38,652 nt of DNA, taken from assembly GCA_028599115.1 (NCBI GenBank), contig JAQRMR010000026.1, positions 1 to 38,652 on the forward strand, read 5' to 3'. A model generated the notes under the pieces. It ran no database searches and had not been told where the DNA came from. It saw only the letters and a list, made by a program, of their open reading frames with translations. Positions 34,309-38,652 of the stretch are shown piece by piece (the stretch's first letter is position 1; each line of letters starts with the position of its first letter). Source of the stretch: Methyloprofundus sp. Its GTDB lineage: Bacteria > Pseudomonadota > Gammaproteobacteria > Methylococcales > Methylomonadaceae. The translations under genes were made by a program, and so were the position numbers.

Positions 34309-34988
34309 CAACTAACAGAAAACCCAATCATCTGATAAGCAAATAAAAGTAAGCCGCCTGTCATTAAAAAGCTATTGCTCACGACAGCAAATGACAAGTA
34401 ACTATCAAATCGTCGCCAAACACTTAACAGCAATAAAATAATAGATAAAGCACATATTTGTCCCAGCTCGACCCCCACATTAAAAGCCAATAAATTCTGC
34501 CATAAACCTTCTTGCGGCATTTTAAAGTCTTGTAATTTAGTGGCTAAACCAAAGCCGTGAAATAAGCCAAAAATTAAGACCGCTATTTTAGTATTCGGTT
34601 GAAAACCAAATACCCTCTGAAAACCCCCTAAATTATCAAAGCCTTTATACACGACTGATAAACCAATAATCGCATCAATTAAATAAGCGTTTACCTGAAT
34701 ATTCGCCAATACGCCGGTTAGTAAAGTTAGGCTATGGCCTAAAGTAAATAAACTAACATACAGAAAAACGTCTTTAGATCTAAACAGAAAGAAAATAACA
34801 CCCAATAAAAATAAAAGATGGTCGTAACCTGTCAGCATGTGTTTTGCACCAATATACATAAATGGCGCGACCGCTGTTCCTTGTGTATTTGCTAAAAATT
34901 GCTGAGTATTTACATCAACACCATGAGCAAAAATGGTTAAAGGAAAAAGAGCAAGCAAGCTAAATAATGCTAAGTAAATTTTCATCAT
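34308..34988 (-). CDS. HupE/UreJ-2 family membrane protein
   Basis: This 226-residue inner-membrane protein has a cleavable signal (about 1-22, ending IFAHG) and about six further helices. The family histidine motifs are present: YIGAKHMLTGYDHLLFLLG, LFTLGHSLTLLTG and FGLFHGFGLA. These histidine-rich helices are thought to handle nickel or cobalt in the HupE/UreJ families, but for the HupE_UreJ_2 branch the substrate is not established. No hydrogenase or urease gene is in the window. The gene stands alone, between the fliW terminator and the strong terminator of the kinase gene at 35016-35056. Confidence 0.85.
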   Translation of the reverse strand: MMKIYLALFSLLALFPLTIFAHGVDVNTQQFLANTQGTAVAPFMYIGAKHMLTGYDHLLFLLGVIFFLFRSKDVFLYVSLFTLGHSLTLLTGVLANIQVNAYLIDAIIGLSVVYKGFDNLGGFQRVFGFQPNTKIAVLIFGLFHGFGLATKLQDFKMPQEGLWQNLLAFNVGVELGQICALSIILLLLSVWRRFDSYLSFAVVSNSFLMTGGLLLFAYQMIGFSVS

Positions 34989-35015
34989 GGGTTATCAGAA
35001 GATTATTAAAGTCAT

Positions 35016-35056
35016 AAAAAAAGCGTTTTACTTATGCTGCAAAAAGTAAAACGCTT
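35016..35056 (-). terminator. Intrinsic terminator of the PfkB kinase gene
   Basis: AAGCGTTTTACTT (35021-35033) and AAGTAAAACGCTT (35044-35056) form a perfect 13-bp stem with a ten-base loop, running on the minus strand into seven T residues. A separate GTTCCATATGGAAC palindrome (35070-35083) lies between it and the kinase stop. Confidence 0.9.
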
Positions 35057-35084
35057 CCTTTAAAATCAAGTTCCATATGGAACG

Positions 35085-36017
35085 TTAGAAAACTCGATCA
35101 AAGCTTTCTTTATAACGTGCTTTAAACTGCTCTACCGTAAAGGTATGATTTTGCGTACCGTGATGTTCAATTTTTATGCTTCCTAATAAGGATGCAATAC
35201 GCCCTATGTCTTCCCATTCGTATTCATTCATAATGCCATACAATAACCCCGCTCGGTAAGCATCACCACAGCCTGTTGGATCATTAAGTTCTTTTGCTTT
35301 AGCAGAAGGAATATCAATGCATTTACCTTCCGTATAAATTTTAGAACCATCGCCGCCTAGCGTAATAATCAATGCTTCAACACGTTCAGCAATTTGCTCT
35401 AGCTTTAAACCCGTCGTTTCTTGCATTAATGCTGCTTCATAATCATTAAAAGTTGCCCAAGTAGCTAAATCTAATAACGCTAATAACTCATCCCCACTGA
35501 ACATAGGCATGCCCTGGCCTGGATCAAAAATAAACGGGATATTGGCATCCACAAATTCTTGTGCATGTTGTTGCATGCCTTGTTTACCATCAGGAGAAAC
35601 AATGCCAATGCTGATTTCTTCATTCTCAGGCACAGAATTCAAATGTGATTCATTCATTGCACCCGGATGAAAGGCGGTAATCTGGTTATCATCTTCATCC
35701 GTTGTAATATAAGCTTGCCCAGTAAACTCACTGTCTAATTTATTAATAAATTTATCTGAGATATGGCATTGGCTTAGCCATTGTGCATACGGTTCAAAAT
35801 CATGCCCGACTGTTGCCATAATATTAGGCTGTTCACCCAATAATTTAAGGTTATAAGCAATATTTCCTGCACAACCGCCAAATTCACGACGTATGGTCGG
35901 CACCAAAAAGCTAACATTTAACATGTGAACTTTTTCAGGAAGAATATGGTTTTTAAATTTATCATGGAAAACCATAATTGTGTCGTAAGCCATCGATCCA
36001 CAAATTAATGCGCTCAT
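35085..36017 (-). CDS. PfkB-family carbohydrate/nucleoside kinase
   Basis: The 310-residue enzyme is a ribokinase-like kinase, closest in pattern to the adenosine kinase-like group annotated 'carbohydrate kinase family protein' in many gammaproteobacteria. It begins LICGSMAYDTIM, has the glycine-rich substrate block RREFGGCAGNIAYNLKLLG, and the catalytic DPTGCGDAYRAG, with the aspartate base and the anion hole, near residues 247-258. The ATP-binding ALIITLGGDGSKIY precedes it. The physiological sugar or nucleoside cannot be read from sequence. It is 13 bases downstream of dgkA and probably in the same transcript. Confidence 0.85.
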   Translation of the reverse strand: MSALICGSMAYDTIMVFHDKFKNHILPEKVHMLNVSFLVPTIRREFGGCAGNIAYNLKLLGEQPNIMATVGHDFEPYAQWLSQCHISDKFINKLDSEFTGQAYITTDEDDNQITAFHPGAMNESHLNSVPENEEISIGIVSPDGKQGMQQHAQEFVDANIPFIFDPGQGMPMFSGDELLALLDLATWATFNDYEAALMQETTGLKLEQIAERVEALIITLGGDGSKIYTEGKCIDIPSAKAKELNDPTGCGDAYRAGLLYGIMNEYEWEDIGRIASLLGSIKIEHHGTQNHTFTVEQFKARYKESFDRVF

Positions 36018-36030
36018 TATTATTACCTTT

Positions 36031-36390
36031 TTAAATTAAAATTATTAACCATGTTATGCCAGCCATTATCATTGTTAGCATCACTGCGGCAGAACCTATA
36101 TCTTTTGCTCTACCTGATAATTCATGATGTTCTGTGCCGACTCTATCAACAACTGCTTCTATCGCTGAATTAAGTAACTCTACGATAAGAATCATAACTA
36201 AACTACTTATCAATAAAACTCTTTCAACAGAGTCAACCGTTAAATAAAAAGCGGCTGGTACACCAACACAAGCAAGAAAGATTTCCTGCCTAAACGCTTC
36301 TTCATGTTGCCACGTTGCTTTCAATCCCGCGATAGAAAAAAAACAAGCATTCACTAATCGTTTGATGCCTTTTGCATTTTGATTTGCCAT
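36031..36390 (-). CDS. dgkA: Diacylglycerol kinase
   Basis: This small trimeric inner-membrane kinase recycles diacylglycerol to phosphatidate. The ATG at 36390 gives 119 residues; an upstream in-frame TTG would add three. The product has an N-terminal amphipathic segment (KGIKRLVNACFFSIAGLKAT), three membrane helices (about 38-56, 59-77, 95-115) and the family signature VELLNSAIEAVVDRVG, with the catalytic glutamates, followed by HELSGRAKDIGSAAVML. It is upstream of the PfkB kinase gene. A DnaA-box-like cluster lies about 150 bases before its start. Confidence 0.95.
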   Translation of the reverse strand: MANQNAKGIKRLVNACFFSIAGLKATWQHEEAFRQEIFLACVGVPAAFYLTVDSVERVLLISSLVMILIVELLNSAIEAVVDRVGTEHHELSGRAKDIGSAAVMLTMIMAGITWLIILI

Positions 36391-36545
36391 TGTCCACAAA
36401 AACCTGTCAAGTATTTTTCATTAATTTCTATTTCATTAGCATTCAATTAAAAACACCTAAACCATTGATATTAAAGGATGCTCATTAATAAGCCAATTTA
36501 ACAAAATAGTTGTAATCTCAGCAGTTTAGCTTATCAACTAGCAAA

Positions 36546-36580
36546 CTACCCACAGAGTTATCCACAGATTTTGTGGGTAA
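36546..36580. promoter_or_regulatory. Cluster of three DnaA-box-like 9-mers
   Basis: CTACCCACA (36546-36554, +), TTATCCACA (36558-36566, +, a perfect DnaA box) and TTACCCACA (36580-36572, -) are packed into 35 bases between dgkA and gcvH. The last two also form an inverted repeat. No AT-rich unwinding array or replication gene adjoins, so a DnaA-titrating or regulatory site is more likely than an origin. Otherwise 36400-36611 holds nothing else I recognise. Confidence 0.5.
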
Positions 36581-36611
36581 CTTTTAATCGTTTTTTTATT
36601 ACCTTATAAAG

Positions 36612-36995
36612 TTATTCTTCTATCAATTCTGCATAAGCCTGTGCATTTAATAAAGACTTTAAACCTGAATCATTCGTCACTTTTATACGGAATAACCAAG
36701 TATTATAGGCATCCTCATTCACAAGCTCAGGCTCGTCTTCTAAAATCTCATTCACAGCAATAACTTCACCCGCTACTGGGCTAAATAAATCGGATGCTGT
36801 TTTAACCGATTCGACCACCGCACACTGCTCTTTAGCTACTAAAACACGCCCCACTTCTGGCATATCAAAAAAAACTAAATCACCGAGTTCGCTTTGAGCA
36901 AAATCCGTAATGCCAACACTGATAATATTTTCAGCCTCTTGCCTAACCCATTCATGTGTTTCTGCGTACTTTAACTCTTCTGGAAAATCGCTCAT
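36612..36995 (-). CDS. gcvH: Glycine cleavage system H protein
   Basis: The lipoylated carrier protein shuttles the aminomethyl group in glycine cleavage, and in methylotrophs also links one-carbon and glycine metabolism. The 127-residue product has the lipoyl lysine K65 in AVVESVKTASDLFSPVAGEV and the typical N-terminal YAETHEWVRQE. The C-terminal EDAYNTWLFRIKV is also conserved. gcvT and gcvP are not adjacent, so the gene is separated from the rest of the system. A role as an octanoyl or lipoyl carrier in lipoate synthesis is also possible. Confidence 0.93.
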   Translation of the reverse strand: MSDFPEELKYAETHEWVRQEAENIISVGITDFAQSELGDLVFFDMPEVGRVLVAKEQCAVVESVKTASDLFSPVAGEVIAVNEILEDEPELVNEDAYNTWLFRIKVTNDSGLKSLLNAQAYAELIEE

Positions 36996-37090
36996 CTTAT
37001 TACTCGATTGCTAATTAAATAATTTGTTCATTCTACTATTAAGCAATCAAGAGAAGAATGCTTATTACGAATAACTTAAATTCTTTTGTA

Positions 37091-38371
37091 TTATGAAGTC
37101 GCTGTTTTGGATAAGCATTGAGCTTTCACTTGATAATTACTTTTGCCATTTTTCTTAACTTGATACATGACCTTATCCGCATCCTTAATTAATTTATCAA
37201 AATTTTTCGTATTGCTTAGCTGTAAATCCGTTATCCCAATACTAACACCGACAGAAACAAGCTCATCACCCTCTAAAGAAATAGGCTGACTAATACGGTT
37301 AAGGAGCTTACTTGCAATATCTTGTTTTAAATTAACATCATTATCATTCATAATAATAATTAGAAACTCATCCCCCCCTAAGCGGCAAACAATATCACTT
37401 GTGCGCACACACTTAAATAAGCGTTCGGCGACGATAGATAACACTTGGTCACCAGCAAGATGACCATAGCTATCATTAATTTGCTTAAAGCCATCAAGAT
37501 CCATCATGACAAAACCAACATTCAGTGAAGGGTTACTAGCAATATAAGATTCAAATTGCGTTTTTGCCGGTTGCCGGCGCAGCATACCTGTCAGCTCATC
37601 ATAATGCGCCACACGCTTAATCAGTTGTTCCTTATGAACGCGCTCGGTCACATCAAAAATAACACCTTCAAGCACTACGTTACCACTTGCATCAATTAGC
37701 TTCGATAATAAACAGTGAATCCAGCGTGGAGTAGAACGATTATCTTCCCCAACGATAGCAAAATCTTGTGTTTCTAAATTAGCAGAGCTTAGTGCTTGCT
37801 TCACTAATAAGGTAAAACCACTTTGTTGGTTTAATAAACTTTCAAATAAGCCTTCTGTTGTAGCATCTTTAGTAAGCTCCTCAGGTCCGTTTAAAATAGC
37901 TGTAAACGTAGAATTGTAATTTAACAAATAACCTTGCTCATTAAGTACAAATAACCCAGCACTGGATGAATTATAAATATGACGTAATTGCTGCTCTGTC
38001 ACTTCAATTTGTTCTCTTAATGAGCGTTCAGCATCGAACTGAGTCTGCAAAGTTTCTAATAGGCTATTAATATCATTACACAAGCACCCTAACTCATCAT
38101 TTTCATGCTGTTTCAAAAGTGAAATTCGCTTAACTTTTGCAGTACCAATCGCATGTAAAGTGTTAGAAACATACGCAAGAGGGCTAGAAACCCCTCGTTT
38201 AACTTGTAATAAAATAATTAAAGCAGTGAGTCCAATTAAACTAATAGAAATGATAATGCTAAAAATAGCACTTTGCTGCGCTTTTTCTAAATTATAGTTG
38301 GTCGATGCATGCAATGATATTTTACCAATCACCTCCCCGTCATTAAATGGTGAAATAAGCTCTCTATGCAC
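37091..38371 (-). CDS. Diguanylate cyclase with HAMP-like, PAS and GGDEF domains; 5' end disrupted
   Basis: The 426-residue product starts at GTG 38371, with AGGA six bases upstream. It has one membrane helix (about 33-55), a HAMP-like linker (about 56-110), a PAS domain (about 130-245, ending EGVIFDVTERVHKE) and a GGDEF domain (about 255-415). The active site is an intact GGDEF in CRLGGDEFLII, and the inhibitory RxxD (RTSD) is five residues before it, so c-di-GMP synthesis with product feedback is expected. The frame is open upstream of GTG for about 78 codons, and the nearest 50 or so read like a periplasmic sensor (ASIAAYSKNEQIAKDVLKGL). It contains no ATG and runs into the palindromic element at 38531-38585, then a TAA at 38608-38606. 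The first membrane helix therefore appears lost. Confidence 0.85.
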   Translation of the reverse strand: MHRELISPFNDGEVIGKISLHASTNYNLEKAQQSAIFSIIISISLIGLTALIILLQVKRGVSSPLAYVSNTLHAIGTAKVKRISLLKQHENDELGCLCNDINSLLETLQTQFDAERSLREQIEVTEQQLRHIYNSSSAGLFVLNEQGYLLNYNSTFTAILNGPEELTKDATTEGLFESLLNQQSGFTLLVKQALSSANLETQDFAIVGEDNRSTPRWIHCLLSKLIDASGNVVLEGVIFDVTERVHKEQLIKRVAHYDELTGMLRRQPAKTQFESYIASNPSLNVGFVMMDLDGFKQINDSYGHLAGDQVLSIVAERLFKCVRTSDIVCRLGGDEFLIIIMNDNDVNLKQDIASKLLNRISQPISLEGDELVSVGVSIGITDLQLSNTKNFDKLIKDADKVMYQVKKNGKSNYQVKAQCLSKTATS

Positions 38372-38530
38372 ACTCGTTCCTATTGGAAGTGGTAATTTTT
38401 CTTGGCTTAAGAAAAAACCATGATCACTACTGATATAAGCTCTTTGTACAACTGAGTTTTTTAATAGCCCCTTTAAAACATCCTTAGCAATTTGTTCATT
38501 CTTTGAATAAGCGGCAATTGAAGCAGTCAG

Positions 38531-38585
38531 GCTAACGCTTACATAAGGGGCGCGCGGCTTTTTGCGCGTCCCAGTGAGCGTTAGC
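38531..38585. mobile_element. 55-bp GC-rich palindromic (REP/MITE-like) element inside the cyclase gene
   Basis: GCTAACGCTTAC (38531-38542) and GTGAGCGTTAGC (38574-38585) are inverted repeats matching at 11 of 12 bases. Inside, GGGGCGCGC (38547-38555) and GCGCGTCCC (38564-38572) pair with one G-T, around GGCTTTTT. The base composition is far richer in G+C than the surroundings. It replaces the place where the cyclase's first membrane helix should be encoded. It is too small to carry a transposase and would need one acting in trans. No second copy was noticed in the window. Confidence 0.6.
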
Positions 38586-38652
38586 GAACGAACTTGATGT
38601 TTTTGTTAGCATTTTCATTAGTTATAACTATATGACTTACCTTCAAGTAAAC

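Noticed and set aside
36541-36611. Chromosomal origin of replication
   Set aside because: Only three boxes, no AT-rich unwinding array, and no dnaA, gidA or parAB nearby.
38547-38572. GC-rich hairpin near the window end as a simple terminator
   Set aside because: It is nested in matching outer inverted repeats, has no T-tract after the stem, and lies within a coding frame, which suits a small mobile palindrome better.

Overview
The window looks like chromosome from an AT-rich gammaproteobacterium. Two gene orders are typical of that class: yceD-rpmF-plsX-fabH-fabD-fabG-acpP-fabF-pabC-mltG-tmk-holB, and maf-rng-yhdP-nitrilase-tldD-pmbA. The gene set (NhaD, membrane-linked NasA-type molybdoenzyme, GlnK-AmtB, BBP2 porin) would fit a marine or freshwater lineage such as the methanotrophic Methylococcales, but nothing here proves that assignment. 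No rRNA, tRNA, CRISPR array, integrase or intact transposase was seen.

Layout. Positions 1-2000 are gene-poor and decaying. They hold the 3' part of a DUF3365-type heme-sensor gene, a small two-helix membrane protein on the minus strand, a chemoreceptor-like coding tail with stops, and two diverged copies of one regulatory region. The second copy keeps a near-consensus sigma-54 promoter and an NtrC-like site, and leads through a structured leader with an intrinsic terminator into a NasA-like molybdoenzyme plus a DmsB-DmsC fusion (2012-6175). Next come nhaD, whose upstream region has a riboswitch-sized RNA fold, and glnK-amtB with its own sigma-54 promoter. A BBP2-family porin is transcribed divergently from glnK and also has a sigma-54-like promoter. 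Positions 1.7-11.3 kb therefore read as a nitrogen-responsive block: nitrate reduction, ammonium uptake, PII signalling and an outer-membrane pore.

Positions 11.4-21.4 kb hold the fatty-acid/phospholipid initiation cluster on the minus strand, continuing into folate (pabC), peptidoglycan (mltG) and DNA replication (tmk, holB) genes and a PilZ protein. Many genes overlap by 1-8 bases, and hairpins separate rpmF/plsX, fabG/acpP and acpP/fabF, where product levels need to differ. Positions 21.4-27.6 kb carry a YceF-type Maf, an NlpD-like lipoprotein, a membrane J-domain protein, YtoQ, PmbA, TldD and a nitrilase-family amidase. Positions 27.6-33.7 kb carry yhdP, rng, a YhdE-type Maf and rlmH. Positions 33.8-38.6 kb carry an orphan fliW, a HupE/UreJ-2 membrane protein, a PfkB kinase, dgkA, a cluster of DnaA-box-like sites, gcvH and a diguanylate cyclase. 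The cyclase's 5' end is interrupted by a 55-bp GC-rich palindromic element next to the window edge.

The most interesting items are the set of sigma-54/NtrC-type promoters and the attenuator-like leader of the molybdoenzyme operon, the decayed duplicate of that control region, the unassigned structured RNA upstream of nhaD, the near-leaderless yceD promoter and the element-truncated cyclase. All motif and fold calls were made by eye.
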